A stretch of 64,000 bases of DNA from Maniola hyperantus (Eukaryota > Arthropoda > Insecta > Lepidoptera > Nymphalidae): NCBI RefSeq assembly GCF_902806685.2, contig NC_048539.1:15354378-15418377 (forward strand), written 5' to 3'. Below are positions 10,800 through 22,261 of this stretch, piece after piece. Position 1 is the first letter of the stretch; each line of letters opens with the position of its first letter. A model generated the notes under the pieces. That model searched no databases and was not told where the DNA came from. It saw only the letters and a list, made by a program, of their open reading frames with translations. A program made the position numbers and the translations under genes.

Positions 10800-11349
10800 A
10801 GTAGTCAATATTTGTATTAAATGTTTTTTATGTGAAAACAAGTAAATAACTCTTGAGAAATAAAATTACGCCACGAATTCTCAAAGTTTGTTTTGCAACT
10901 TCTTGTATGTATTCTTGAAAAAAACCAGTTACACGATAAGGGACAAAAAATAGGTTAGCTGCGTCTCTGTTTATCACATTGGTAACTTTATCTGTGCTCT
11001 CTTTTTAGTGCGAATGAGAAAGCAAACGTTCCTGCCTTTATTACTCTATCTACGACTAGATAATACGAACCACAACCTTTTTTCTGGTCGGTATTAAAAC
11101 GTAGTGATTATATACTCTTTGGTCGATGTTTTGACGTTTTATCTTTGAATTGAACAAAAAAACAGAATGTTGATTGTTTATTAAGAAATAGCCAGATTTT
11201 TCTAATATTTAACTCTAAATACTACGAAATTAATAATAAAATAGCAAGAGCTTCCGCCGGTCGGCTGCTAGAAACTTCCTTATATGCGAGAGTGTCTTGC
11301 ACTGGGTCTGTGAAACAGTTCTTAGCCGGCGCTGTGCAAGTCCGATAAA

Positions 11350-12675
11350 ATGGATGAAGACGATGAATACATTGAAAACTCTTGGACTTACATATCTTTA
11401 TGCGGAGAACCAACGCTTTACGAAGGACTTCGGTTTGCTAAGGATTTGATTTTGGCTAATATATGCTTTCGCATGATAATACAGTATGTACCCATGCCTC
11501 ACAATGTAAGGCACAGTTTATCTCTAATTATCGGAAGTTTTCTTCTTTATTATAATATTGGGTCCAGTTTTGTTTGGACAGTAGGACTTGCCGTTGGTGC
11601 ATATGTGTCCATTATTGCTGTATCAGTTGTAACAACAAAATTGAGAGGATTTTTGATTTCTCTATGTGTAATTCTGTTTTTATTATTGTGTGAGATATAT
11701 GTAACCAATCCGAAAATGTGGCAGCAAATAAGAGGTGTTCAAATGATAGCAGCAATGAAGATTATTTCTGTGGCTATTGAATTAGATAGAGATCTGTTTA
11801 AACAAATGTTAAATCCTGTTGAATTTGGAGGGTACATACTTTGTCCAGCAAATTCAATCTTAGGACCGTGGATATCATTCCAAACCTATAATCAATATCT
11901 GGAAGTTAAATTTCTTACAAGCCGATGGATTAAAATAATCTTTGTAAATCTTGTGATGTCTATGGTATTTTTAATTCTATCTAATTGTATTGTGCCTTGG
12001 TACATAGATGAAAGTGGAACAAAATGGTTAATCGCTTATCGTGATGCTCAGGCATTCAGAATGTCTCACTACTTTGTCTCCAGTATGTCAGTTGTATCTA
12101 TGACAAGTGCTGGTTTTGGATTAACTAATGATTGCCACTCAGAGCTGCATGTAACTAAACCAATGCTGATTGAATTGCCGCGATCCCTTGTTCAGGTTGT
12201 TATTTTTTGGAATATTCCAATGCATCAATGGTTAAAGAATTATGTATTCAAGACTTGCCAACCGTATGGTCAATTTATTGCAATACTTACAACCTACGCG
12301 GTGTCATCTTTGCTGCACGGCTTTAACTTTCAATTTTCAGCTGTCCTGCTCAGTATAGGTACATTTTCCTATGTGGAATATAATTTTCGGTACAAAGTGG
12401 CATCTGCATTGGAGGTGTGCTGCTTAGCCAATCCTTGTGTAAAGCAGTGCGAGCACAAGTACAAGAAGAACAGTTTACTGGCAGTCATTGTTAACACTGT
12501 ATTTTCTCTAATAACTGCTATTCATTTAGCTTATTTAGGTGTCATGTTTGAAGCATCTTTTTCAGTGCAAGAATCTGGTTATTCTTATTACCATACTATC
12601 AATAAGTGGGAAAATCTGAATTACTTCAGCCATGGTCTTGTAGCCTTTATGTATGTGATATATTTGATGATGTGA
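11350..12675 (+). CDS. por: Porcupine, Wnt O-acyltransferase (MBOAT)
   Basis: Porcupine transfers palmitoleate to a conserved serine of Wnt proteins in the endoplasmic reticulum, which is required for their secretion. The 441-residue protein is polytopic, with hydrophobic segments along its whole length. Family landmarks are RGVQMIAAMKIISVAIELD (about 135-153), the MBOAT asparagine region NIPMHQWLKNYVF (Asn about 288) and the catalytic histidine in SSLLHGFNFQFSAVL (His about 323). The length is a little below fly Porcupine (525) and near vertebrate PORCN. The whole gene is one uninterrupted ORF. The ATG lies in AAAATGG and is preceded by about 230 bp without repeats. It stands head to head with brahma, about 3 kb apart, much of that gap being a hAT insertion. 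AATAAA lies at 12807. Confidence 0.95.
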   Translation: MDEDDEYIENSWTYISLCGEPTLYEGLRFAKDLILANICFRMIIQYVPMPHNVRHSLSLIIGSFLLYYNIGSSFVWTVGLAVGAYVSIIAVSVVTTKLRGFLISLCVILFLLLCEIYVTNPKMWQQIRGVQMIAAMKIISVAIELDRDLFKQMLNPVEFGGYILCPANSILGPWISFQTYNQYLEVKFLTSRWIKIIFVNLVMSMVFLILSNCIVPWYIDESGTKWLIAYRDAQAFRMSHYFVSSMSVVSMTSAGFGLTNDCHSELHVTKPMLIELPRSLVQVVIFWNIPMHQWLKNYVFKTCQPYGQFIAILTTYAVSSLLHGFNFQFSAVLLSIGTFSYVEYNFRYKVASALEVCCLANPCVKQCEHKYKKNSLLAVIVNTVFSLITAIHLAYLGVMFEASFSVQESGYSYYHTINKWENLNYFSHGLVAFMYVIYLMM

Positions 12676-14762
12676 TCATCTTTATCTATTTGTAAGTATG
12701 AACATGAGTGTGAATCTCAAATTTTGAGTAATGATCTCATTGTCCCAGTATAAATCATTTTTTTCTATGTATATTGCTTGTTGAATTACTAGTTATACAT
12801 GGTTACAATAAAGTTGATATTAAAATTTAAACTATAGGGAAGTAATAAGGTAAATGTAAAAATTAAAAACAAATTGTAGTTCAATTTAGTTATTATTTAA
12901 TGCATACTCTGACTGAATTATCAATTAAGAATACAATATAAGTACATGTCACTGAATAATCAAACAAATCATGATCATTGAAGTCTTATCAAGTATTTTG
13001 TATTTACTTAAGTTTAATGAAATAAGGTAAGAATCTCAGTAAGGTTAGTCTTTTTACAATATATATCTTTAGGTAAATCTATGTAGTATAATAATATAAC
13101 CCTCATTCTGAGAGGAGACCCATGCCCGGCAAAGACTGGGCTAATGATAATTATGTAGAGTTATAACTTTAACATTGCACAATTTAGTGGCATTTAATGC
13201 ACATATTTATGTACTGTCAGAAGATTCTTGTGATATTTGTGTGCATTGTTATTTAAAGTAGGTAAGTAAGTTTATTTTTTTCTAAACATAATGTTCTTTA
13301 TACCTTATACTAATTTGATATAAAATATAAACCAATTATTTTACAAGCTCTTGCTAGTTCTTATAATTTATGTATTATTTTTATTTGTAGTTAATGAAAT
13401 TATATTTGCTAATGCTAGTAAAATATAAGACATGTTCAGTACCTATAATGTAAGTAATAGTAGGTATTATGAACTTTTAAATTGCACAAAAAATGTATTT
13501 AACACCAAGACATTACATATAAAAAAACATACAACACACTTTCAAAGTGTTCTTTTTGTACCCTAATATTTATAAATGAATAGACTTGTAGTTTTCAATG
13601 CACTTTCCAACACAAAGTATTATGTGATGTTTCTCTTGAAACTGCCAAATTTCAGTAATTAATAAATTATTACTTTCGTCTTCATTCTTATGTACTTTTT
13701 TTTTCATTGATTTAGATTACCTACCCAGAGTCAAACAAATATACCTACACACTTAAAAGCTTCATAATATGAAGCTTATAAAAAATGATGCCCGCAGCTT
13801 CGCCTGCGTGGATTTAGGTTTTTGAAAATCCCGTGGGAACTTTTGATATTCCGGAACAAAAGTAGCTTATCTGTAGTAGCCGATCCCCAGAATGGAAGGT
13901 GACTCAGTACCAAATTTCGTAAAAACACATGATTCCTAAAAAATCCTGTAAGATCACCACGATTTAGGAATGCAATTCCTTACAGTAAGGGCTGAGAAGT
14001 TGGGTTCTCAAATTCAAAAAGGTAGGTACTTTACTTTGGAAGGTACTTACATTAAACATCAATTTATAACCGAGACAGTTCCCATCAGTTTTGGTGATCA
14101 GTGGCCCTACCGCGGTTGTTTGACAGCTACAATGTCACGATCGCAATCATCTCTGATTGGTTAATGCTCGCTCACTATTGGCTACAATGCATTGTTGCAA
14201 CAAGAATGGCACAAATTCAGCCAATCAGAACAATTGAGATTGTAATAATGATTGATGTAGGTTTTAGACAATCGCCCTACAGGTCCCGTACAGCATCAGG
14301 ATCGAGGAATTGAAATCTAATTTTTTTGTGGGACAGTCGCAAAGTTTCTCTATCGATTAAAAAACCGCAAATCGGTTCATAAATCATGGAGATTTCGGTA
14401 GAAAAATACAACTCGGTTAAAAAGTTGCCTATGTTACTCTGGTTAATCCTTCACTTGTCTGTGAAAGTCCCGTCAAAATAGCCATTCCGAAGATTAGCCC
14501 GTTCAAACAGACAGACAAAAATCTTATAAACGTGGTGATTCACTTTGGTACAGTTCAAAGAACCATAATTCTGAGGTAGTCATTCCGAAATAACAGACAG
14601 ACACTTCAATTTTATTTATTAGGTAGTAGGTATAGATATTAGATTGGTAGGGCAGGTACCGTGAGTTGTAAACATTGTGCAGCTTCCAAGGTATAATGTA
14701 TGACTTCAACTAACAATATGAAAATAGGTACCTACCTACTATTTTAAGCTGGACTTAGAATT
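12676..14762. other. Intergenic, tail-to-tail porcupine/XRCC2
   Basis: AT-rich DNA with no coding signal. A decayed minus-strand copy of the ATTATAAATGCGAAAGTG repeat lies at about 13780-13925. A possible inverted-repeat element lies at about 14103-14285 (CCCTACCGCGGTTGTTTGAC at one end, a related TTTTAGACAATCGCCCTAC at the other). On the minus strand, AATAAATAAA at about 14611-14620 could serve as the XRCC2 poly(A) signal. Confidence 0.5.
12807..12812 (+). terminator. AATAAA poly(A) signal of porcupine
   Basis: AATAAA about 130 bp downstream of the porcupine stop codon, in AT-rich unique DNA. Confidence 0.5.
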
Positions 14763-15563
14763 TTACAACCAAGTTATTTCATAATCAGTCAAATTAAATT
14801 CTTTCTGAAATTGATTATCATAGCTTCTCACATTAACAAAATTTAAGCAATTATTGTATACAATCTGAATTCTATAGTTGATTTGTTCGTCTGTAGCATG
14901 TTGACAACATGGTTCTAAATTATTAATTGGCTCTTTACTACTGCTGAAGTATTCTGGCCGACTATACAGTACAGTTGTTTTGTGATCTTTTACAACTTTT
15001 TGTATAATGCTGAGTAACTTCTTTAAATATGAATCCATCTTTATTATTTTAAAGTCTTGTTCACTCCAATAAAATGCAGTAAGTGTATGAAAAACTACTA
15101 GTGATATATTAAGATGTTTTGTTAAGATATTTTCTAAATTTTGTATGGTTAAATAAAACTGTGTTGCATCAAATATTTCTAATACATACAAATTTTTAAG
15201 AGTTGAGTTAAGTATAGCATCAACATTATTGATGTTATATTTAGACGCATTATTAGTGCTATTTACATATTTAATAATTTTACTACGCAATAAATTTAAA
15301 ACTGAGTGAAAATACAAATTTCCATCTGTATTGAAAATTATGACTCCTGTCTCTGGACCATTTAATTCTTGCGGAATTAAAGCTTCACATATAAGTTCAG
15401 TAAGTAGGTAACTTGTGTTACCATCACTGTATAACTCAATGATGTCACCTTGTTTTGGTCCACTTCCAAATATAATCGGATAAAACCTTTCAATGCCGGG
15501 TTTCTTTGTTAATCGGGCTAGCATTTGTATTCCCGATTCAATTTTAATTCTGCTTGGTTCCAT
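14763..15563 (-). CDS. XRCC2: XRCC2-like RAD51 paralogue
   Basis: XRCC2 is a RAD51 paralogue of the BCDX2 complex in homologous-recombination repair in the nucleus. This is a single 266-residue ORF (human 280). Recognition rests on ESGIQMLARLTKKPGI near the N-terminus (human ESGTELLARL), the GDIIELYSDGNTSYLL strand-loop (about 38-53), VIIFNTDGNLYFHSVLNLL and ISLVVFHTLTAFYWSE (about 152-167, human LLILDSLSAFYW). The Walker A lysine is absent: the loop reads YSDGNTSYL where human has GPEGTGKTEML. The Walker B aspartate is His158. An ATP site has thus been lost in this lineage, which fits reports that human XRCC2 does not need its own. The ATG at 15563 is the first in frame. It is head to head with torsin. 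Confidence 0.87.
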   Translation of the reverse strand: MEPSRIKIESGIQMLARLTKKPGIERFYPIIFGSGPKQGDIIELYSDGNTSYLLTELICEALIPQELNGPETGVIIFNTDGNLYFHSVLNLLRSKIIKYVNSTNNASKYNINNVDAILNSTLKNLYVLEIFDATQFYLTIQNLENILTKHLNISLVVFHTLTAFYWSEQDFKIIKMDSYLKKLLSIIQKVVKDHKTTVLYSRPEYFSSSKEPINNLEPCCQHATDEQINYRIQIVYNNCLNFVNVRSYDNQFQKEFNLTDYEITWL

Positions 15564-16733
15564 TGCAAGTAACCTAATAAAATGTTGAAAGTTAGTAACG
15601 CTATGGTTTGTAACGACAATTTAAATCGTTTACGCTGTTAACGGTTACACAAGAATATTTTATTTACCTACCAACAATAATTTACTGGATTTCAAATACC
15701 AACAGAGGACACGCACAGATTATGAAATTATGTCTATTTATTAATGAATATTTTATTAAGCAAAACAATAATTTGAAAATTGAGAATGTCGCAAAAATGT
15801 TTGTGCTTTGGAGTTTTGACCATGTTTTGACCGTGCCAAACTGGAGTAAATGTGTTCTGTGGTGCCAAACGTGTATCAAAGAGTATATGTAACGTGTATA
15901 AAACGTAGTATACTCTGTGGACCGTGCTTTGGGTTTTGTTCTGAGTTTGGATTAGATCGTAGACTGAGTAAAAAAACTAGACAAAGGAACGTTTGCTTTC
16001 TCATTCGCACTAAAATGATAGCACAGATAAAGTTACTAATGAGATAAATAGCAGCAGCTAACCTATTTTGTGTCCCTTATCGTGTAACCGATTTTTTTCA
16101 AGGAATACAACTTTAGTTGCAATACAAACTTTGAGAATTCATGGCATCGTATTTCTCATTAGTTATTTAACTACCTACTTGTTTTCACATAAAAAACGTT
16201 TAATACAAATATTGTTGATTGGTTAATACAAATATTGACGACTAAACAATGGTAATTGTCGTGTTAGTCATCGTTACGTCGTGCTATCGCTATCTCAGAC
16301 GCGGTTACACAATACTTTAGTCTAGCTTTTTAGTCAGTCTACGGGTAGAACCCCAGTGGAGCCGTATCTACGCGTAGATAGAATAATAGGTAGATGTAAG
16401 TACTGTGTAACCGTAGATAGAATAATGGGTAGATTTAAGTACTGTGTAACCGCGTATGAGATAGCGATAGAACGACGTAACGATGAATAACACGACCATT
16501 GTTTAGTAGTCAATATTTGTATTAAACGTTTTTTATGTGAAAACAAGTAAATAACTCATGAGAAATACAATTACGCCACGAAATAATTATTAATATATCA
16601 TGAGAAATACAACGGTCTCCGGTTTACAGTGTATTACTTTACTCTATGGGTCTCAACGTAGTGATTATACAAATATACACTCTTTGTCAATTATTTTTTG
16701 TTTACAACCAATTTAACAAGTAAATCTATAAAA
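15564..16733. promoter_or_regulatory. Bidirectional intergenic region XRCC2/torsin with inverted repeat
   Basis: 1.17 kb between two outward start codons. About 15875-16330 (reverse) and 16380-16690 (forward) are related to each other and to 10448-11122. Shared landmarks are the sequences AAACAAGTAAATAACTC, TGTGTAACCGCGTATGAGAT and GTAGTGATTATA. An imperfect copy of the motif AGTGATTATATACTCTTTGG, split by AAATATAC, is at 16660-16687. Weaker copies lie at 15875-15892 (minus) and 15907-15920. TAAGTACTGTGTAACCG occurs twice in tandem at about 16396 and 16437. Confidence 0.5.
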
Positions 16734-19700
16734 ATGTTGTTTAAAGCTCAGCTAAACTCTATTGTAATTGCATTGTTAATAAGTACTAACTGTGTCCTGT
16801 CCGAATTTGTAATAGCATCACTTGTTGGGACTGCTATTGCGGCCACTGGTTTGTTTGGTTGGAAAACCATAAAATCGCAGACATATTGCCGTTTCAGAGA
16901 ATGTTGTGATGAAAAATACGTTAATTTTGATTTGGACAGTAAGTTCCTCGATTTTCGATTATTTTGATATTTAAATAACTAATTTGATAATACTTTTACT
17001 TTTGTGCAGTTTCTGGTAAAAGACCTTGAATTTTGTGTTGTTTTGCACAAAGAACTAATGATTCAGTATTTTAGTGATTGTTAGTATGTTTATAATAATA
17101 AACTAGAAGTAAATTAAGTTTCTATTTTGCAGAACTTAAACAATCTTTTTCACTAAAGATGTTTGGCCAGCCTCTTGTGAATGAAATCACCAACATTCTA
17201 AAAGCTCACAAAGAGGCCTTATATGACAAAGATAAGAGAAACAAGAAGGCACTTGTACTAAGCTTACATGGGTGGTCTGGAGTAGGAAAGAATTATGCTA
17301 CCAATATGATAGCTGAAGCAATCTTCGAAAATGGAATGGAGAGTCAATATGTTAAAGTTTTTATGGGAAAGAAAGATTTTGATTGTTCCAATATACAGGA
17401 AACTCAGGTAAGCAAAAACATTAGCTACCACCTTAGTAACATGTACACTAGTGCATATTACACTGGCCATACACTAACATTGATAGCCATACCCTGTCAA
17501 GTGTACATGACATTGTGGACACTGATAGCTATACACCGTCAATGTTATTGGATGCTGCTTCAAGTCCACTGTAAACTTGACAGTAAACTTGAGTGTATGG
17601 CCAGTGTTAGCTAACTAGCACTTGCATAATTCTTCTACCATTGGGTTCCACAGGCTCACTAACTTGAGCCTAACCTCACAAATTCTGCTTTGAATTGCCT
17701 TGCACACTAGTATGTAATTGAAATTCACAAACACCAGAATATCAATTCTAAAGGAGATGGACAAAAATTGTATGGAGGCGTGCCCCAGAATGTACAGAGA
17801 TGATAATATATGTGCCATTTAATAAATGTACAGAGATGAAATATCTGCCAATTAATAGTAAAAATCTTCTATTTTAAGAAAAAAAAGCATGTTGTTTTGC
17901 AACCGTGGCATTAAGTTCATGATAGGCATAGTTCAGCCTGGAGCAAATTTTGACCATCTCGTGTAATAAACTGCAAAATAAGTCAAAAAACTTTTTCCAG
18001 AAAAACTTGATTGCCAAAGTTAATGAGCTTGTGAAGAGCTGTCCAACATCGCTGATAGTATTTGATGAGATTCATGAAATGTGCCCATCAATTTTGGATG
18101 CCATAAAACCAATGCTAGATCACCACCATGCGGTTGATGGAGTTGATTACAGGTAGGCTTTCTCCTTATTTAAAAAAAAAGAAAGAATATTGTTAATGTT
18201 GAAATTTTCAATTTTTCTGTTACCGCTATAGCAATATATTATACTAAAAACACAATAAAATAAATATTTAAGGGGGCTCCCATATAACAAACGTGATTTT
18301 ATTTGCGTCTTTACCCTTCGTGCGCGAGTCCGATTCGCACTTGGCCGGTTTTTTTCTTAATTTCCAATTGTTTTTAAATATAAGTATATGTTGCTATTTT
18401 TGCTGCCTTTTGGATTTCAGTCTTATTTTTTGGATACTTTGTGTATATTTTTTGACTGTGAATAATAAATAATTTTAAATTTACAGAAATAGCATATTTA
18501 TATTCATGTCCAATATTGGTGGTAAAGAAATTGCAATGAATCTCCTAGACCTTTACAGTCAAGGAATTAAGAGAAACGAGGTTGAATTCCATAATTTTGA
18601 ACCGATAATACGGAGGATTTCCTACAGTACTGGTATGTTTTTTTTAATAACCACAGGTTTGTATGCTTTTATCTTACCTGAAGTCAATGGAATAGCAGTC
18701 TATGGACTCTGAACGACCTGGCTGTATAGATAATAATAATAATAATACAAGGCCTCATTCGCCATCTCTGAGGCGACTGGGGTTCCATGGCAGTTCACTC
18801 ACAGCCAGGATGCAAAAAGCTGTGTTACTACACTGGCTAGGATAGTCCGCCGATTTTTTTAACCTGCATTTCAACCTTCCATTTCTCTCTTAATAGTTTT
18901 TGCCCCATTCCAAAAAGAACACTAGTTTATGTTAACACTAGCTTATGCTTGCGACTTCGTCCGCGTGGACTAAACAAATTTCAAACCCCTATTTCACCCC
19001 CTTAGGGGTAGAATTTTCAAAAATCCTTCCTTAGCGGATGCCTACGTCACAATAGCTATCTTGCATGCCAAATTTCAGCCCGATCCGTCCAGTAGTTTGA
19101 GCTGTGCGTTGATAGATCAGTCAGTCAATCAGTCACCGTTTCCTTTTATATATTTAGATATTATTATGAAAAAACCGGCCAAGTGCTAGTCAGACACGCG
19201 CACTGAGGGTTCCGTACTACAATCGTATTTTATCGACATTTTGCATGATAAATCAAAAACTATTGTGCCTAATAATACAGTACAGGTAAACACCTTTCAT
19301 AATGATACCTCACTTGGTATAGCAATCTTACTTTGAAAGTCGAAAATAGCAATATTTGATCATGAACACATTTTAATTTTTTTTCTTGTCATCACAAATT
19401 CACGGTTTTCAGATTTCTCCCCTAATGTCTGCTATAAGACCTACCTATCTGGCAAATTTCATGACTAGGTAAACGGGAAGTACCCTGTAGGTTTCTTAAC
19501 AGACAGACAGACCTTTGAGGTACAGAACCCTAAAAATTGAACAGAGTCAATTATTTCCAGGTGGTTTTGAAAAATCTTCAACTATAGCACAACATTTGAT
19601 TGATCATTATATTCCATTCCTGCCATTGGAGCAGCACCATGTTGAGATGTGTGCATTGGCAGAGTTCAGAGCCCATGGTGTTTATCATCCCACTGAAGAA

Positions 19701-20211
19701 ATGATTGCGTAAGATGAATTAAATTAAACCTTTAAATACTTCATTGGGGCCGATTCTCTTGTACACAATCTCTTAAACTAAACTAAATTAACAGGTCTTA
19801 ATCTTCATCCATGCCATCCTTTTCCGCAAGCAACATTATGAAATGGATAGCAATAGATTTAGACGTGTCATTTTAGTTTAGTTTAGAGATTGTGTACAAC
19901 GGGATTATCCACATTCAATCTAGGAGCTTTAAAAATACCTATATTATTACTATTCTATTTAATTGAGAAATATTATTATTTGTGCTAAGTTTCAAACAAA
20001 AAATCAATATAATGATTTTAAGCTTATTTCGTGGTTTAACGACATATTTTAAAGTATATACTCATTATATAATAATTTCTATTTCAGGGATGCGTTGTCA
20101 GTTATTACTTATGGACCAACTGAGGAACAACCAATTTTCGCAAACAATGGCTGCAAAAGGTTTACAAAACAAGTGCCTTATGTAATACAAAAACATAAAA
20201 GTGAATTGTAA
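16734..20211 (+). CDS. Torsin: Torsin, ER-lumenal AAA+ ATPase
   Basis: Torsins are AAA+ ATPases of the ER and nuclear-envelope lumen, activated by LAP1/LULL1-type cofactors. Exons: 16734-16938, 17133-17407, 18001-18152, 18487-18632, 19561-19708 and 20088-20211. They join in frame to 349 residues. There is an N-terminal signal/hydrophobic segment (LFKAQLNSIVIALLISTNCVLS) followed by a second short hydrophobic stretch. Walker A is GWSGVGKN (115-122, with the torsin-specific Asn after Lys). Walker B is VFDEIHEM (Glu183). Sensor 1 is FMSN (Asn220), and the torsin sensor-2 signature GCK is at 330-332. DAIKPMLDHHHAVDGVDYR closely follows the human TOR1A pattern. All motifs needed for ATP binding are present, and the length matches the family (332 in human TOR1A). 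Introns 4 and 5 are swollen by repeats. Confidence 0.95.
18940..19160 (+). repeat. Family A repeat in torsin intron 4
   Basis: Full-length copy from GCTTATGCTTGCGACTTCGT to TCCTTTTATATATTTAGATA. A SINE fragment (CAAGGCCTCATTCGCCATCT) sits near 18750. Confidence 0.7.
19172..19540 (+). repeat. Family C repeat in torsin intron 4, ending near exon 5
   Basis: Begins AAAAAACCGGCCAAGTGCTA, carries CGTATTTTATCGACATTTTG and TAGGTTTCTTAACAGACAGA, and ends GGTACAGAACCCTAAAAATT. It stops only about 20 bp before the exon-5 acceptor, so it supplies most of the branch-point region. Confidence 0.65.
19744..19912. repeat. TIR element family E, copy in torsin intron 5
   Basis: GCCGATTCTCTTGTACACAA with TCTTAAACTAAACTAAATTA at the left is mirrored by TTTAGTTTAGTTTAGAGATT and GTGTACAACGGGATTATCC at the right. 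Confidence 0.65.
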
Positions 20212-20429
20212 AGCCATATTGTATTAATTTAGTTTAGGGTATCTTGTGATATTTAGAGAAACAGCTAGGCTTTAAATAATGTCCTTAAGTTTTATTTGTA
20301 CCTGCATTTTTACAATGTTATCCTGAAAGGATAAAATATAAACATTTTACATCATGCGTAATATAGATATAGATGCTTTGTATTTTGTACTTTTGTTCTA
20401 TTTCCTAGACAAGACAAACTCATCACTAC

Positions 20430-20800
20430 CTATATTATAAATGCGAAAGTGTGTTTGTTTGTTGCTTTATTGGTTTTTCCTTCAATCACGTCGCAACGGA
20501 TCGACGTGATTATTAGCATGGGTATAGTTTTTTAAGACCTGAAGAGTGGCATAGGCTACTTTTTATCCCGGAAAATCCAAGAGTTCACACAGGACACCTA
20601 ATCCATACTAATATTATAAATGGGAAAGTGTGTCTGTCTGCTAGCTTTTCACGGCCCAGCAGTTCAACCGATTTTGATGAAATTCGGTACAGAGTTAGCT
20701 TACATCCCGGGGAAGGACATAGGCTACTTTTTATCCCGGAAAATCCAAGAGTTCACACAGGAATTTTCAAACCCCTAAATCCACGCGTACTAAGTCGCAG
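20430..20800 (+). repeat. Two head-to-tail family B repeats
   Basis: Copy one starts ATATTATAAATGCGAAAGTG at 20432. Copy two starts ATATTATAAATGGGAAAGTG at about 20611 and ends ATCCACGCGTACTAAGTCGC. Copy one lacks the 3' end, so copy two probably inserted into it. Confidence 0.65.
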
Positions 20801-21597
20801 CTAATTATCACTAAATTGATGGCTCCTATTTATAGGTATTTCGACTTTTTGATGGATTTGATAATTTAAAATACCCTATGTATTCCTTATTACATAGCCT
20901 AGGTCGGAAAACTTAAAAAAATACAAATAGATTCGAAAAAATCTAACATTATTATTATACTGATACTGAGTTAAGCTGTTTACAATTTAATTAATCTCCT
21001 GTTAAATTAGAATTTTGCAGATGACTTGCTTTACGCAGGGGCCATCAATATAACCAGATGATTCAGCCATTTTGTAAACTTACAGAATATGACACTATCA
21101 GCTGAAGTAGACAAATTATATAATGAAATCACAATCAGGTTGTTGGATAAAAAATTCTTATACCATATTATTCATATTTTGATATAAAGGGCATAATTAA
21201 TTTCTACTAGCTAGCCCTATGTAATTTACATCTGCCATGGAGATATAATCTCTCAGTTACCTAATAAGTTCATTGTACACTTATTTATTATATTTATGTA
21301 CTTATTTAATAATTAGGTTGTAAATATTCTTATTTCATTCATCTTGTAAATAAAACATTTGTTACAGGAATCTAAAGGTTTTATTGAAATTATTATGTTA
21401 TAAATTATGATAAGAAATATATTAATTAATTTATATTGTAATTAACAAAGCCTGTAAACCTAATTTACACGTATTTAGTTGTCAAGTAATTAACTTAAGT
21501 TTAAGTACTAAGTGTTTTCACGCATCCAGACAACTAATTTAGTAAAACTCTCAAGTTGATTCCGAGATGAAAAGCAAAGTGCGTAAAATAATAAACT

Positions 21598-21800
21598 GTA
21601 ATTTATGTATATAAAAGGAAAAGCTGACTTACTGATCTATCAATGCCCAGCTCAAACTATTAGACAGAACGGGCTGAAAATTGGAATGTAGATAGCTATT
21701 ATGACACAGACATCTGCTAAGAAAGGATTTTTGAAAATTCAACCCCTAAGGTAGTAAAATGACCACTTCGATATTTTCCAGTAAACTTTGACCTGCGCGA
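21598..21800 (-). repeat. Family A repeat, reverse
   Basis: Starts TATATAAAAGGAAAAGCTGA and contains ATCTATCAATGCCCAGCTCA. The 5' half is diverged. Confidence 0.6.
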
Positions 21801-21980
21801 AGTCGTAACTAAAAGCTTAACTAAATTAGACCTGTCCAAACGTGCTGTAGCCACCGGCGGGGGTTACGCGGGCTGAGGGGCGCGCGGCTACACAGAAAAA
21901 TAGACAAAATTCTATTCACCTTGTTTCTTGCACACTAAATTTTAACATGCAACTTAATACTAAATTCACTGTTTACATGC

Positions 21981-22261
21981 ATTGGTACTGATTCTGAGCA
22001 CAACCTAATTTTAGAGTATTCGCATCCTCTTCTTACTAATGTAATATGAAAGGACAGACGCAGTTAGACACTTTTAAATTTAATTTTTAGATGGTAAAAC
22101 CCGTGATTTTAGCGCACAGTCGCGAGCCTACTGTTTAAATTTGTAGCGTAAAGTAGTAAAGTGTAAAGTTCATGTTCTGTACCTTTTTAGCATTGTTAAA
22201 AAGAAAAGGATGCTGATACTCTAAATTTAGTTTAGAGAAAGACAGCGGAATCGGTGCCAAT
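21981..22261. repeat. TIR element (MITE family F), copy 1, downstream of ATG5
   Basis: Ends ATTGGTACTGATTCTGAG and AATCGGTGCCAAT are inverted repeats. The interior shares GTCGCGAGCCTA and TGTTTAAATTTGTAGCG with the copy at 24514-24805. Confidence 0.75.

Larger units (their letters stand above)
8282..11349. promoter_or_regulatory. Bidirectional intergenic region brahma/porcupine
   Basis: Both genes start outward from here. Leaving out the hAT insertion (1717 bp plus one 8-bp duplication), the original gap was about 1.34 kb. A minus-strand AAAGATAATATAATCACTA lies at 8630-8648, about 350 bp upstream of the brahma ATG. Its plus-strand counterpart AGTGATTATATACTCTTTGG lies at 11103-11122, about 230 bp upstream of the porcupine ATG. 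The segment 10448-11122 is related to two segments in the XRCC2/torsin gap. That the motif is regulatory is inference. Confidence 0.45.
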
